DNA of 48,096 nt from Faecalibacterium sp. (GCA_029264955.1 JARHYC010000031.1:1-48096), one strand, 5' to 3'. Positions 33,614 to 43,147 are shown, numbered from the stretch's first letter. Made by a program: numbers and translations. The notes: generated by a model not told the origin, from the sequence alone.

Positions 33614-36028
33614 ATGCAGAGTGCTTGTCTGAAAACATTAGAGTTGGATAAGATTATTGCAAAGGCAGCAGATTACTGTGTCTGCCGTGAGGCAGCACGC
33701 ACCATGCGGGAACTGACTCCACAGGTGGACGTGGACGAGGTTCGCTATGCATTGGAAATGACAAACGCGATCAATACTTTGCTGATCCAACAGGGTTCGC
33801 CCCGATTTGGCGGTGTAGAAGGCGTTGACACAATCGCATCCCGTGCCGTAAAGGGCGGTGTGCTGTCGATGGGGGAGTTGTTGGAGGTAGCAGGCGCACT
33901 GCGCAACTTCCAGAATTTGAGCAACTGGTACCATACCAGCGATCATGAAATGCTGCCGACAGATGATTTGTTCTATTCGCTCAGCCCACAGCCGGGTTTG
34001 GAAAAGCAAATTTCGGATTCCATTCTGGCACCAGACCAGATGGCGGATACTGCCAGCAAGACCTTGCTGGATATTCGCAAGGAAATTCGCAAGACGGAAA
34101 ACGGCATCCGCGATAAGCTGGAAAACTTTATACACAACACCACTTCAGTGAAATATTTGCAGGAAACTGTGGTTTCCATGAGAAATGGTCGTTTTGTTGT
34201 GCCTGTTAAGAGCGAATATCGCGGCGAAGTGCAGGGTGTTATTCACGATGTGTCTTCTACGGGTGCAACGGTGTTTGTAGAACCGCAGGCAGTTGTCGAA
34301 GCGAATGCCCGCATCTTGCAGTACCGTGCGAAGGAAACACAGGAAATCGAACGCATCTTGACTGCATTGTCCAGTCAGGTAGCACAGATCGAACCTCAAT
34401 TTCGGTACAGCTATGCGGCAATGCTGGATATTGATGTGCTGCTGGCAAAGGCAAAACTGGCATTGGAGCAGGGATCCTTTATGCCGCAGGTTTCGGCGAA
34501 ATACAGCTTCCATTTGGAACGTGCCCGCCATCCGCTGATTGATAAGAGCAAGTGTGTTCCTGTGGACATTTCTCTGGGTGAGGAATACGATACCCTAATC
34601 GTTACTGGCCCGAATACCGGCGGTAAAACGGTAAGCATGAAAACCGCAGGTCTGTTGTGTGCAATGGCACAGTGCGGATTTTTGATTCCGGCATCGGAGA
34701 ATAGTCAGGTTTGTGTATTTCAGGATTTCCTGGTGGATATCGGCGATGAACAAAGCATCGAGCAGAGCCTTTCTACTTTCTCTGGTCACATGACCAAGGT
34801 TGCGGAAATTCTGCGTCTGGCAGGTCGTGGTCGTCTGGTATTGCTGGACGAGTTGGGCGCCGGTACCGACCCAGGCGAAGGTGCAGCACTGGCAATAGCG
34901 ATTATTGAAAGCCTGCGCCGCAGCGGTGCATTGATTTTGGCGACGACGCACTATGCGGAACTGAAGGTGTTTGCACTGGAAACGCCGGGTGTGGTAAATG
35001 CTAGCTGTGAATTTAACGTGGAAACCCTGCGTCCCACCTATAAACTGAGTGTGGGTGTGCCGGGTAAATCGAACGCATTCCTGATTAGCGAAAAACTGGG
35101 TATCCCAGCGGATATTATTGATCTGGCACGCAAGCATATGTCTACAGATGATAAGCGTTTGGATGCGGTACTGAGCCAGTTGGATGACTTGAAACTACAG
35201 CTGAAGGAAAGTCAGGCAGAAATTGAATCTCTAAAATATGAAGCTGCCCACCAGCTGGAAAGTGCAGAAAAGAAGCGCGATGCACTGATTGAACAGGGCG
35301 AACTGGAACTGGAGGTTGCGCGCGAAAAAGCACGCAATCTGATTCAGAACGTAGAGCGTCAGGCATACGACTTAACAGATGAACTGCGTCAGCTGCAAAA
35401 AAATGAAAAACTGTCTGCCCAGCAGCGTGCAGTACGTGCCCGCGAAATCGCAAAGAAAGAAACCGAAAAACTCATGGCTGGTGCACAGCCCAAGGCAAAG
35501 AAAGTTGCTGCGTTTGTACCCCTGAAAGAGGTTCGCATCGGTCAGGAAGTCTGCATTGCAGATATGGATCAGCTGGCAATCGTTATGGCGCTTCCAGATA
35601 AAAACGGCGAAGTGCTGGTGCGTGCTGGTATCATGAAAACTAAGGTTCCTCTAAGTAATCTGAAACAGCCGGAAAAGCTGGCAAAGAATGCGCCGAAAGC
35701 GATGACCAAGGCGCAGAAGCGATATTCCCGTAATACCGGTGATGCGCGCGGCAATGGCGGTCGTGTAGAACGTGTGAAGCGATCCGCCAAGATGGAGCTG
35801 AATCTGCTGGGCTACACGGTAGATGAAGCTCTGCATGAAGCGGATATGTTTATTGATCAGGCACTGATGAATGGACAGTCTATGGTCTATCTGATTCACG
35901 GCAACGGAACCGGTGCTTTGCGCACAGCAATTCATAAGTACCTGCGTGGACACCGGCAGGTCAAGAGTTTCCGTCTGGGTCAGTATGGCGAGGGCGAAAG
36001 CGGCGTAACAGTTGTAGAATTTAAGTAA
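33614..36028 (+). CDS. mutS2: Endonuclease MutS2
   Basis: The 804-residue protein has a MutS-type core and ATPase domain with Walker A TGPNTGGKT at 331-339 and Walker B LVLLDELGAGTDPGEG near 409-424, then a coiled-coil segment (about 520-620, KLQLKESQAEIESLKYEAAH) and a C-terminal Smr nuclease domain (about 728-804: LNLLGYTVDEAL, IHGNGTGALRTAI). It lacks the mismatch-recognition domain of MutS, as expected. MutS2 restrains recombination and rescues collided ribosomes in Bacillus. It is followed by a strong terminator. Confidence 0.96.
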   Translation: MQSACLKTLELDKIIAKAADYCVCREAARTMRELTPQVDVDEVRYALEMTNAINTLLIQQGSPRFGGVEGVDTIASRAVKGGVLSMGELLEVAGALRNFQNLSNWYHTSDHEMLPTDDLFYSLSPQPGLEKQISDSILAPDQMADTASKTLLDIRKEIRKTENGIRDKLENFIHNTTSVKYLQETVVSMRNGRFVVPVKSEYRGEVQGVIHDVSSTGATVFVEPQAVVEANARILQYRAKETQEIERILTALSSQVAQIEPQFRYSYAAMLDIDVLLAKAKLALEQGSFMPQVSAKYSFHLERARHPLIDKSKCVPVDISLGEEYDTLIVTGPNTGGKTVSMKTAGLLCAMAQCGFLIPASENSQVCVFQDFLVDIGDEQSIEQSLSTFSGHMTKVAEILRLAGRGRLVLLDELGAGTDPGEGAALAIAIIESLRRSGALILATTHYAELKVFALETPGVVNASCEFNVETLRPTYKLSVGVPGKSNAFLISEKLGIPADIIDLARKHMSTDDKRLDAVLSQLDDLKLQLKESQAEIESLKYEAAHQLESAEKKRDALIEQGELELEVAREKARNLIQNVERQAYDLTDELRQLQKNEKLSAQQRAVRAREIAKKETEKLMAGAQPKAKKVAAFVPLKEVRIGQEVCIADMDQLAIVMALPDKNGEVLVRAGIMKTKVPLSNLKQPEKLAKNAPKAMTKAQKRYSRNTGDARGNGGRVERVKRSAKMELNLLGYTVDEALHEADMFIDQALMNGQSMVYLIHGNGTGALRTAIHKYLRGHRQVKSFRLGQYGEGESGVTVVEFK

Positions 36029-36040
36029 ATAAAAACGAAG

Positions 36041-36080
36041 AAAGCCACTGGTTGTAACATTTACAGTCAGTGGCTTTTTT
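36041..36080 (+). terminator. Terminator of the phoH-mutS2 operon
   Basis: AAAGCCACTG (36041-36050) pairs with CAGTGGCTTT (36068-36077), with an inner TGTAA/TTACA extension, followed by a T-run. The TTGACA of the next promoter begins inside the T-run (36079). Confidence 0.93.
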
Positions 36081-36111
36081 GACATATTTTCACAGGGGAT
36101 TTGCGTATGAT
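36079..36111 (+). promoter_or_regulatory. spoIIG-type promoter with 21-bp spacer
   Basis: A perfect TTGACA (36079-36084) and TATGAT (36106-36111) are separated by 21 bp. The wide spacing is the known hallmark of Spo0A-activated spoIIG promoters (22 bp in Bacillus). TTTGACA also matches a reverse 0A box in 6 of 7 positions. The predicted transcript start is near 36118. Confidence 0.6.
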
Positions 36112-36130
36112 AAAAGAGGGGGGTGGCGCG

Positions 36131-37030
36131 GTGCACACCGTAATTTATCTGGATGTGCTGCTATTGACCAACGGTTGGATTGCGGTGGTGTTGTTAGCAG
36201 CCTGCGCAATTCTCTGCGGACAGAGCGTAAAATGGGGGCGGCTGGTTCTGGCAGGGGCTGCAGCTGCGGGGGCTAGCTTGATAATACTGCTGCCACCGTT
36301 TCCTTTTTTGCTGCAGATTTTGTACCAGATCGGGAGCGCAGCGCTGATTGTCGGAATTGCATTTCCCTGGAAGGGTATTCGGGCGTTTACACGGCAGGGC
36401 ATTTGGTACGTGTTGATGAATTTGTTGTTGGCGGGCGGGGTTTCCTCTGCTTGTGTACGGGGTGTTTCATGGGCAGAAAGCAATAATCTGTGCTGCTATT
36501 TCCAGATTTCGCCGATGGTTTTACTGGGATCGTCGCTTGGGTTGTATCTTTTGTTTTCTGTGATTCGCTATCTGTTGGGCGGATTCAAAACCTTTTGCAC
36601 ATTGGATCTGGCGGGAGCAGGCTGGCAGCTGCAGGTATCTGCCTACTGCGATACCGGTTTGACCGTTGTTGATCCGCTGACCGGTAAAGATGTGATTTTA
36701 CTCTATTATCCAGCTGTTAAAAATAGGTTGCCAATGGCAATACAGCAAGGAGTAGATGCAATGTTTGCCTCAGAAATTCCGCAAGTGTCACAGTATCATT
36801 TTCGTTTACTGGCGTGTAGTACAATCGGAGGACAGGTGATGCTTCCGGCACTGCCTGCCTATGTGAAAATCGCAAAAGAGAGACAGCCGATTTTACTTGC
36901 ATTTACCATGCAGGATTCTGCGGATAAACGATGTGAGGCACTTTTTGGTGCGGATTTGGAGCAGAGACTGCAAAATAAAAAACGATTTCATAAACAGAAT
37001 AAGGAGGAACAACATGAAACTGTGGGATAA
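36131..37030 (+). CDS. spoIIGA: Sigma-E processing peptidase SpoIIGA
   Basis: The 299-residue protein has an N-terminal membrane half (five segments to about residue 145) and a C-terminal aspartic-protease half with [15 protein letters not shown] at 172-186 and catalytic Asp174. It cleaves the pro-sequence from SigE at the septum. The start is taken as GTG at 36131, because the family begins xxVIYLDVL, GAGGGGGGTGG lies just before it, and a candidate promoter -10 covers an ATG at 36107, which is the alternative start. It overlaps sigE by 17 nt. Confidence 0.92.
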   Translation: MHTVIYLDVLLLTNGWIAVVLLAACAILCGQSVKWGRLVLAGAAAAGASLIILLPPFPFLLQILYQIGSAALIVGIAFPWKGIRAFTRQGIWYVLMNLLLAGGVSSACVRGVSWAESNNLCCYFQISPMVLLGSSLGLYLLFSVIRYLLGGFKTFCTLDLAGAGWQLQVSAYCDTGLTVVDPLTGKDVILLYYPAVKNRLPMAIQQGVDAMFASEIPQVSQYHFRLLACSTIGGQVMLPALPAYVKIAKERQPILLAFTMQDSADKRCEALFGADLEQRLQNKKRFHKQNKEEQHETVG

Positions 37031-37724
37031 ACTAAAGCATCTGAAACAATTTTTGCGGAATGTGGTGTTCGGCCGAGAAGTCAATTACATATCAGGTACT
37101 CAGACTCTTCCGCCGCCGCTGTCGGTTGCAGACGAATTAGAGTGCTGCGAAAAGCTGGCACAAGGCGATGAAGATGCACGGAATCGCTTGGTGGTGCATA
37201 ATCTGCGTTTAGTGGTATATATCGCAAAAAAATTTGAATCTAGCGGAGTAGCCATGGATGATATTATTTCTATTGGCACTATTGGACTGATTAAAGCCGT
37301 GAATACGTTTTCGCTGGAAAAGAAAATCAAACTGGCAACCTATGCCAGCAGATGCATCGAAAACGAGATTTTGATGTATCTGCGGAAAGCGTCCAATCGG
37401 AGACAGGATGCAAGTATTGATGAGCCTTTGAACGTAGACAGCGATGGAAACGAACTGCTTTTATCTGACATTCTGGGTAGTGACCCGGATATGGTGGGGC
37501 AACAACTGGAACAGGCGGTAGAACATCAGGCACTGCGGCAGGCAATTTCACGGCTGAACCCCAGGGAACAGCAGATCATGGAAATGCGATATGGTTTGCT
37601 GGATGGACATGAGCGCACACAAAAAGAAGTAGCAGATGAAATCGGGATTTCACAGAGCTATATTTCCCGATTAGAGAAGAAAATTATTTTGCTGCTCCGT
37701 CGCCAGTTGGAAGCGGAGCTGTAA
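37014..37724 (+). CDS. sigE: RNA polymerase sporulation sigma factor SigE
   Basis: The 236-residue protein has the pro-sequence (residues 1-27, [16 protein letters not shown]...), then mature SigE with region 2 ([33 protein letters not shown]) and region 4 (EKTQ-like [21 protein letters not shown]). It directs early mother-cell transcription. AAGGAGG precedes the ATG at 37014, which lies within spoIIGA. The sigG gene follows after a promoter of its own. Confidence 0.97.
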   Translation: MKLWDKLKHLKQFLRNVVFGREVNYISGTQTLPPPLSVADELECCEKLAQGDEDARNRLVVHNLRLVVYIAKKFESSGVAMDDIISIGTIGLIKAVNTFSLEKKIKLATYASRCIENEILMYLRKASNRRQDASIDEPLNVDSDGNELLLSDILGSDPDMVGQQLEQAVEHQALRQAISRLNPREQQIMEMRYGLLDGHERTQKEVADEIGISQSYISRLEKKIILLLRRQLEAEL

Positions 37725-37753
37725 AAAAGGAGAGATTTCCCAGTAGTTCTTTT

Positions 37754-37783
37754 GCATAATACTTAGCACAAGTAGGTCATACT
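37754..37783 (+). promoter_or_regulatory. Candidate SigF/SigG-type promoter of sigG
   Basis: GCATA (37754-37758), a 16-bp gap and GGTCATACT (37775-37783) resemble forespore sigma-factor promoters (about GYATA and GGNNANANT; CATAMT for SigG). They lie 32 bp before the sigG ATG. Confidence 0.5.
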
Positions 37784-37814
37784 CCGGATAAAGAAAGGAA
37801 TCTGGAGTGTGAAA

Positions 37815-38585
37815 ATGTATAATAAAGTTGAAATCTGTGGCGTAGATACGTCAAAACTTCCGATTTTATCTGAAATTGAAAAACGCAAACTTCTGCTTGC
37901 TGTACAAAAGGGTGACCAGACGGCACGCAAACAGATGGTAGAAGGGAATCTGCGGCTTGTGCTAAGCGTGGTGCAACGCTTTGCGGATCGGGGAGAAAAC
38001 GTAGATGATTTATTTCAAGTGGGTTGCATCGGGCTTATTAAAGCAATCGACAACTTTGATCCGTCTATGAACGTGCGTTTTTCGACCTATGGTGTCCCTA
38101 TGATTATTGGGGAAATCAAACGCTTTTTACGAGATAATAACACCATTCGGGTTAGTCGCTCTATGCGGGATGTAGCCTGTCGTGCTATGCAGGCAAAAGA
38201 ACAGCTGGAAAAATCACTTGGCCGAGAGCCGAGCATTACCGAAATCAGTGAGATGCTGGGTTTGCCGCGGCGCACTGTAACATTAGCGCTGGAATCCGCA
38301 GCAGAACCAATTAGTCTATATGAGCCTACCTACGGAGAGGGGGGAGATGCTTTGTATGTAATGGATCAGGTTGGAGACAATGACGGCGAAGAAAACTGGA
38401 TCGACACGATGCTGTTTCGAGAAGCGGTTGAAAAGTTGTCACCGCGAGAAAAGCGAATCATTGAGCTTCGCTACTTGAACGGAAAGACCCAGACCGAAGT
38501 TGCTGATGAAGTTGGCATCAGCCAGGCACAGGTCAGCAGGTTGGAAAAAGCAGCGATGCAGCAGATACACCAACAGGCGTTTTAA
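37815..38585 (+). CDS. sigG: RNA polymerase sporulation sigma factor SigG
   Basis: The 256-residue protein opens with NKVEICGVDTSKLP, the near-invariant SigG N terminus, followed by regions 2 (VDDLFQVGCIGLIKAIDNFD), 3 and 4 (KTQTEVADEVGISQAQVSRLEKAA). It drives late forespore transcription. The ATG at 37815 matches the family start, with GGAG 8 nt upstream; a GTG at 37809 is an alternative. A forespore-type promoter lies upstream. Confidence 0.96.
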   Translation: MYNKVEICGVDTSKLPILSEIEKRKLLLAVQKGDQTARKQMVEGNLRLVLSVVQRFADRGENVDDLFQVGCIGLIKAIDNFDPSMNVRFSTYGVPMIIGEIKRFLRDNNTIRVSRSMRDVACRAMQAKEQLEKSLGREPSITEISEMLGLPRRTVTLALESAAEPISLYEPTYGEGGDALYVMDQVGDNDGEENWIDTMLFREAVEKLSPREKRIIELRYLNGKTQTEVADEVGISQAQVSRLEKAAMQQIHQQAF

Positions 38586-38590
38586 TATGA

Positions 38591-38631
38591 CAATAAAAGT
38601 GCCCCGACAATTTGTCGGGGCACTTTTATTG
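38591..38631. terminator. Bidirectional terminator between sigG and pyrI
   Basis: A perfect 19-bp stem (38591-38609 and 38613-38631) with A/T-rich outer ends and a 3-nt loop separates the convergent genes. Confidence 0.92.
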
Positions 38632-38639
38632 GAACAAAC

Positions 38640-39077
38640 TTACTTGGGCTGGAACTGCAGTTCCTGCTCGCAGTAAATACAACGGTATTTGCCGTTACTG
38701 CTCAGCTCAAAGATGTGGTCGCAGGATTCCTCTGCACTGGAGATGCAGCGGGGATTGTTGCATTTGATAATATTTACCAAACGCTTGGGGCGCTGGGGTT
38801 TTTCCTTGCGAACGACATGGCCATTCTCAATAATGGTAAAGGTGATATCAGGATCGATGTAAGCCATTACATTCAGGTTCAGCCAGCTGTAATCCCCTTC
38901 GACCTTAATGATATCCTTCTTTCCAGTTGTGCTCTTCTGGCTACGTGCGTTCTGAATCAGAGCAACCGTTACGTTATGGTTTTGGGTCAGACCCAACAGT
39001 TCCATCAAACCAATGGCAGTGCCGGGTTTAATGTGGTCAATTACAATACCATTCTGAATTTCATCAATGTTCAGCAC
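38640..39077 (-). CDS. pyrI: Aspartate carbamoyltransferase regulatory subunit
   Basis: The 145-residue protein has the nucleotide-binding domain ([20 protein letters not shown] at 11-30) and a C-terminal zinc domain with Cys106, Cys111, Cys133 and Cys136 (CNNPRC and CIYC). It gives the catalytic subunit CTP feedback inhibition. It overlaps pyrB by 7 nt, as expected for a stoichiometric complex. Confidence 0.96.
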   Translation of the reverse strand: MLNIDEIQNGIVIDHIKPGTAIGLMELLGLTQNHNVTVALIQNARSQKSTTGKKDIIKVEGDYSWLNLNVMAYIDPDITFTIIENGHVVRKEKPQRPKRLVNIIKCNNPRCISSAEESCDHIFELSSNGKYRCIYCEQELQFQPK

Positions 39078-40018
39078 AGGGAAACCTCCTTACCGGTTTT
39101 GGGGTCAGTCAGACCCAGCAGCATCATAATCAATGCCATACGGACATAAACGCCATTCTGAGCCTGCTCAAAATAAGCAGCGCGGGGATCATCGTCCACA
39201 TCCAGGGCGATTTCATTTACACGGGGCAGGGGATGCAGAACTGCCATATCGGGCCTTGCTGCTTCCATCTTTTCCTTGGTGAGGATGTAGCTGTTCTTCA
39301 GGCGAACGTAATCTTCCTCATTGAAGAAACGCTCCTTCTGCACACGCGTCATATACAGAATATCCAGCTGGGGCATAGCGTCTTCCAGGCTTGCAGTTTC
39401 TTCAAACGGAATGTTGTTTGCAACCAGCACGTCCTTGATGATGTAGTCCGGTACCCGCAGCTCATCGGGGCTGATCAGGATGAACTTGATGTTTTTGCGG
39501 CGAGCCATGGTCTTAATCAGAGAGTGCACGGTACGACCAAACTTCAAGTCGCCGCATAGACCGATGGTCAGGTTGTCTAGACGGCCATGACGGGTCAGGA
39601 TGGTCAGCAGGTCGGTGAAGGTCTGGGTGGGATGCTGGTGACCGCCGTCACCTGCATTGATGACAGGAATACGAGAGTACTGGCTTGCACGCAGCGGTGC
39701 GCCTTCCTTGGGGTGACGCATGGCAGCAATATCGGCATAGCAGGATACCACGCGAATGGTGTCCGCTACACTTTCACCCTTAGACGCGCTGGACACATTA
39801 TCACTGGGAAAGCCAAGGACATGACCGCCCAAATTCAGCATAGCAGCCTCGAAGGAAAGGCGAGTGCGGGTGCTGGGCTCATAGAATAAGGTAGCCAGCT
39901 TTTTGTGAGCAGCAACCTCCTGATAAGCTGCCGGATCCTCACGGATACGGGATGCCAGCTCCAGCAGATCTTGCATTTCGGACTCGTTCAAGTCCAAGGG
40001 ATCGATTAGATGACGCAT
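39071..40018 (-). CDS. pyrB: Aspartate carbamoyltransferase catalytic subunit
   Basis: The 315-residue enzyme makes N-carbamoyl-aspartate from carbamoyl phosphate and aspartate, the committed step of pyrimidine synthesis. The phosphate-binding motif [12 protein letters not shown] is at 46-57, and [14 protein letters not shown] near 130-143 is the second binding site. GGGAGG is 8-9 nt before the ATG. It follows a GntR regulator gene by 23 nt and precedes pyrI. No PyrR attenuator leader was seen. Confidence 0.96.
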   Translation of the reverse strand: MRHLIDPLDLNESEMQDLLELASRIREDPAAYQEVAAHKKLATLFYEPSTRTRLSFEAAMLNLGGHVLGFPSDNVSSASKGESVADTIRVVSCYADIAAMRHPKEGAPLRASQYSRIPVINAGDGGHQHPTQTFTDLLTILTRHGRLDNLTIGLCGDLKFGRTVHSLIKTMARRKNIKFILISPDELRVPDYIIKDVLVANNIPFEETASLEDAMPQLDILYMTRVQKERFFNEEDYVRLKNSYILTKEKMEAARPDMAVLHPLPRVNEIALDVDDDPRAAYFEQAQNGVYVRMALIMMLLGLTDPKTGKEVSLC

Positions 40019-40041
40019 AAAAAAGGTACCTCCCAGTTTTC

Positions 40042-40797
40042 TTACAGCATCTTGCGAAGAATCGAAAAATCAAAAAAGTTTGTATAATAACTAAAGGAAC
40101 GCATAATCGGCTTACAGAGCCGATTATAACATACCTCGTCCAACAAAAGTAAAGCATCATCTGGTGCCAGACGCATGGAAGAACGAATGGATTCATCGCC
40201 ATAGCTGGCACGGATATGCGCAACAGTACTGGCAGGCTGCTGACCACATTCTTTTTCCAGAACTTCAAAGACAGAGGGGGTCAAATCGATCCGACTGATG
40301 TCTCGATTGCCGAACAGAGATTTCGGCAAATAGTTGATAGAGTAAATCACAGGTTTTGTGTCCGCAAGCACGCGTTTTTTGATACACAGCAGCGGGGCGC
40401 CCACAGGAATATTCAGAAGCTCTGCGGTATCGGCATCGGCGACATCCGAGAAAAACTGAAAGCTATCGGCGTGTGGGTAGCTGCCAAAGCTGCGGATCAG
40501 GGGATAATATTCCAGTTTCTGGTCCAAACGGCTTCGCAGACGAAGCACCTCACGATTTACCACTGTGCCGATACCGCGCACGCGCTCGATGTAGCCTTCA
40601 CGCTCCAGCTCGCTCAAAGCGTCACGGATTACGGTTCGGCTGACACCCATGGATTCTGCCAAATCCACTTCAGCAGGCAGACGCTCCACCTGTGACAGCT
40701 CACCGCTGCGCATGGATTCTAGTATATCAGCCACAATGCGGTCACTGATTACGGCACCGCCCAGACGGCAGGTCGGTTCGATAATATTATTTTTCAA
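40042..40797 (-). CDS. GntR-family regulator with UTRA domain
   Basis: The 251-residue protein has an N-terminal winged helix-turn-helix (about 15-82: [36 protein letters not shown]) and a C-terminal UTRA ligand-binding domain (about 95-245, ending in [13 protein letters not shown]-like residues). HutC/UTRA regulators sense small metabolites. The start is TTG at 40797, with GGAGG 8 nt upstream; earlier starts lie upstream of the promoter. It is directly upstream of pyrBI in one operon, so it may control pyrimidine synthesis or itself. Confidence 0.88.
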   Translation of the reverse strand: MKNNIIEPTCRLGGAVISDRIVADILESMRSGELSQVERLPAEVDLAESMGVSRTVIRDALSELEREGYIERVRGIGTVVNREVLRLRSRLDQKLEYYPLIRSFGSYPHADSFQFFSDVADADTAELLNIPVGAPLLCIKKRVLADTKPVIYSINYLPKSLFGNRDISRIDLTPSVFEVLEKECGQQPASTVAHIRASYGDESIRSSMRLAPDDALLLLDEVCYNRLCKPIMRSFSYYTNFFDFSILRKML

Positions 40798-40833
40798 TCT
40801 TTTTTCCTCCGAACATGGAATAGAACTGCATAT

Positions 40834-40868
40834 AGTATAGCATGATTTGACTTTTTTTGATATGCTAT
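40834..40868 (-). promoter_or_regulatory. Promoter region and candidate operator between the GntR and GNAT genes
   Basis: On the minus strand TATACT (40839-40834) is a probable -10 for the gntR-pyrBI operon. The arms ATAGCAT (40837-40843) and ATGCTAT (40862-40868), 18 bp apart, form an inverted repeat that overlaps it and could be a GntR autoregulatory site. The -35 is poor. Confidence 0.45.
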
Positions 40869-40911
40869 CTGAAGAATAAAATCTCAAAAAATGTAGAAAA
40901 GAGAGGCTTTT

Positions 40912-41664
40912 ATGGAGTGGATTTTGACAAAGAAAGATGGTCAGCCCATCGAAGTTACTGCATCGGTTCGAAAAGCAGTTCCAGAAGAACTGGAAGAACT
41001 ATTTGCATTGCAGGATCGTGTTTGTAAGAGCATGGCAGACCCGGACCAGTTTATCCCAAACGGAAAAGAAGAAATGCTGGATAACATCACAAATCATCTG
41101 ACAATTGCTGTGTGGGTAGATGATATGCCGATTGCGTTGGCGATTGTGCATTATGATGGGGTTGGCAGCAAGAACTATGCCAATTATCTGGGTGTACCGG
41201 AAAGCGACAAGGCGCTTTGGGCAAATGCTGATACCGTGATTGTAGATCCGATTTGGCGAGGAAACGGTTTGCAGCAGCGTCTGGTTAAAGTGTTCTGCCA
41301 GTGGCGCAAACCGGAAATTATCGGAATGGGATGCACGGTCAGCCCTAAAAATCAGTACAGCCTAAAAAATATGCAGGATTGCGGATTCCAAATCAGCGGT
41401 CGTCGTACCATGTATGGGACCCATGACCGATATTTACTCAGCTGCACAATGCTGCCGCTGCCGGGACTGTATCGTCATTTTAAGGGGAACGAATATCGTG
41501 TTCTGGGCCATGCAAAGAACAGCGAAACAGAAGAAATGATGGTGATTTATCAGCCACAGTATGGCGAACGGGCAATTTGGGTTCGTCCGGCTTCGATGTG
41601 GTTTGAACATGTAGATCGAGAGAACTACCATGGACCTCGCTTTATATACATAAGTGAATCATAA
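40912..41664 (+). CDS. GNAT acetyltransferase fused to a DUF1653 domain
   Basis: The 250-residue protein has an N-terminal GNAT-like domain (about 15-165) with VIVDPIWRGNGLQQRLV near 119-135, the acetyl-CoA-binding stretch (RGNGLQ). The C-terminal 60 residues (about 183-243, LYRHFKGNEYRVLGHA...) match DUF1653, normally a free-standing small protein. The fusion is unusual. An SD (GAGAGG) is upstream of the ATG. Substrate unknown. It is divergent from the gntR-pyrBI operon. Confidence 0.83.
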   Translation: MEWILTKKDGQPIEVTASVRKAVPEELEELFALQDRVCKSMADPDQFIPNGKEEMLDNITNHLTIAVWVDDMPIALAIVHYDGVGSKNYANYLGVPESDKALWANADTVIVDPIWRGNGLQQRLVKVFCQWRKPEIIGMGCTVSPKNQYSLKNMQDCGFQISGRRTMYGTHDRYLLSCTMLPLPGLYRHFKGNEYRVLGHAKNSETEEMMVIYQPQYGERAIWVRPASMWFEHVDRENYHGPRFIYISES

Positions 41665-41705
41665 AACAAATGCCGGAGAAGATGCACTTCTCCGGCATTC
41701 GTTTT
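41663..41705. terminator. Bidirectional terminator between the GNAT and MATE genes
   Basis: A 19-bp stem (41663-41681 and 41687-41705) with one mismatch lies between the convergent genes. Its right arm touches the MATE stop codon. Confidence 0.88.
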
Positions 41706-43050
41706 ATGCGATCTTTTCGATTTTGCGGCGATAGTAAATGAAATAGATAACGTTAGCAAGCAGAGTGACGCCCCAGGTGATGGGGTAGCACAGGTACAGG
41801 GTGGAGGGAGTGGGATTCATCTGGAAAATAGTAGCCACATAAATCAAACGCAGCACACAGCTGCCCAGCAGGCTGATGATCATAGGCATAACAGAGGAGC
41901 CCATACCACGCAGAGAGCCAACCATCGTATCCATGCAGCCACAGGTTGCGTAGGTTACGCCAACAATAGCCAACCGCGCCAAACCTGCTTCAATAACAGC
42001 AGGGTCAGCGGAGTAAAATCCCAACAGCTGATGTCCAAATACATACGACATGGTACCCATGATGGCACCAATCATCAGGACCAGACCTTCGCAAGTGAGC
42101 ATAATATGTGTGATGTTCTTAAAGCGGCGTGCACCAACGTTCTGGCTGGTGAAGGTAACACAAGCTTGATGGCAAGAGTTCATAGCTACATAAATGAAGC
42201 CTTCGATGTTGCTTGCGGCGCCATTACCAGCCATCACAATGGGACCAAAGCCGTTGATGGCAGACTGGATAACGACGTTAGAAACGCTGAACACCATGCC
42301 CTGTAGGCCGGCCGGCAGACCAACGGCTGCAATCTGACGAAAAACGGGAAAATGCATACGCAGCTTGTGCAGATCCAAGTGCAGGGGGCCCTGATCCTTC
42401 ATCAAAATGAGAAGAACCATTACAGCAGACACTGCCTGACTGATAATCGTTGCCAGTGCAACACCTGCAACGCTCATATGGAATTTGATAACGAACAGCA
42501 GGTTCAGTACCACGTTTAAAATACCGGAAATTGCCAGACAAATCAAGGGACGTTTGGTGTCGCCGATGCTGCGCAGCAGTGCGGAGCCAAAGTTGTACAG
42601 AGACATTACCGGCATACCTACAAAATAAATTTTCAGATAAAGCGTTGCCAAGTCAATGACTTCCGGGGGGCAGGCCATTAGCTTCAGCATGGGGTTTGCA
42701 GCAAAAAAGCCGAATACGCCCATGATAACACCGCCAACTAAGCTAATGAAAATAGAAGTGTGGACGGTTTGCGAGGTGCCAAGGTCGTCATTTGCACCCA
42801 AAAAGCGTGCAGACACCACATTACAACCGATAGACAGACCCATGAAAACATTGACCAACAGGGTAACTAAGCTGCTGGTAGAGCTAACAGCGGCCAATGC
42901 AAAATCACCTGCATATCGGCCAACAACGATAATGTCAGCAGCGTTGAACAACAACTGCAAAACGCTGGCAGCTGCCAAGGGGACAGCGAAAAAAATGATT
43001 TTTCGCAGGAAGGGACCGTCAATCATATTTACGCGTTTTTCTTGTTCCAT
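41704..43050 (-). CDS. MATE family efflux transporter
   Basis: The 448-residue protein has 12 predicted membrane segments and the MATE pattern in both halves (FFAVPLAAASVLQLLFNAADIIVVGRYAG near 17-45, and SNVVIQSAINGFGPIVMAGNGAASNIEGF near 255-285). It is a sodium- or proton-coupled exporter of drugs or other cations. The DinF/NorM-type substrate cannot be told. GGAGA is 6 nt before the ATG. Confidence 0.93.
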   Translation of the reverse strand: MEQEKRVNMIDGPFLRKIIFFAVPLAAASVLQLLFNAADIIVVGRYAGDFALAAVSSTSSLVTLLVNVFMGLSIGCNVVSARFLGANDDLGTSQTVHTSIFISLVGGVIMGVFGFFAANPMLKLMACPPEVIDLATLYLKIYFVGMPVMSLYNFGSALLRSIGDTKRPLICLAISGILNVVLNLLFVIKFHMSVAGVALATIISQAVSAVMVLLILMKDQGPLHLDLHKLRMHFPVFRQIAAVGLPAGLQGMVFSVSNVVIQSAINGFGPIVMAGNGAASNIEGFIYVAMNSCHQACVTFTSQNVGARRFKNITHIMLTCEGLVLMIGAIMGTMSYVFGHQLLGFYSADPAVIEAGLARLAIVGVTYATCGCMDTMVGSLRGMGSSVMPMIISLLGSCVLRLIYVATIFQMNPTPSTLYLCYPITWGVTLLANVIYFIYYRRKIEKIA

Positions 43051-43119
43051 AAAGTTCTCCGTTCATTTCATACAATTCTCAAAACATAAAATAAAAATGC
43101 AAAATACATACAAGGGATA

Positions 43120-43147
43120 ATTTTATCACTTTGTAAAGAAAAATCAA
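43120..43147 (-). promoter_or_regulatory. Promoter of the MATE gene
   Basis: On the minus strand TTGATT (43147-43142), a 16-bp spacer and TAAAAT (43125-43120) lie about 70 bp before the start codon. Confidence 0.5.
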
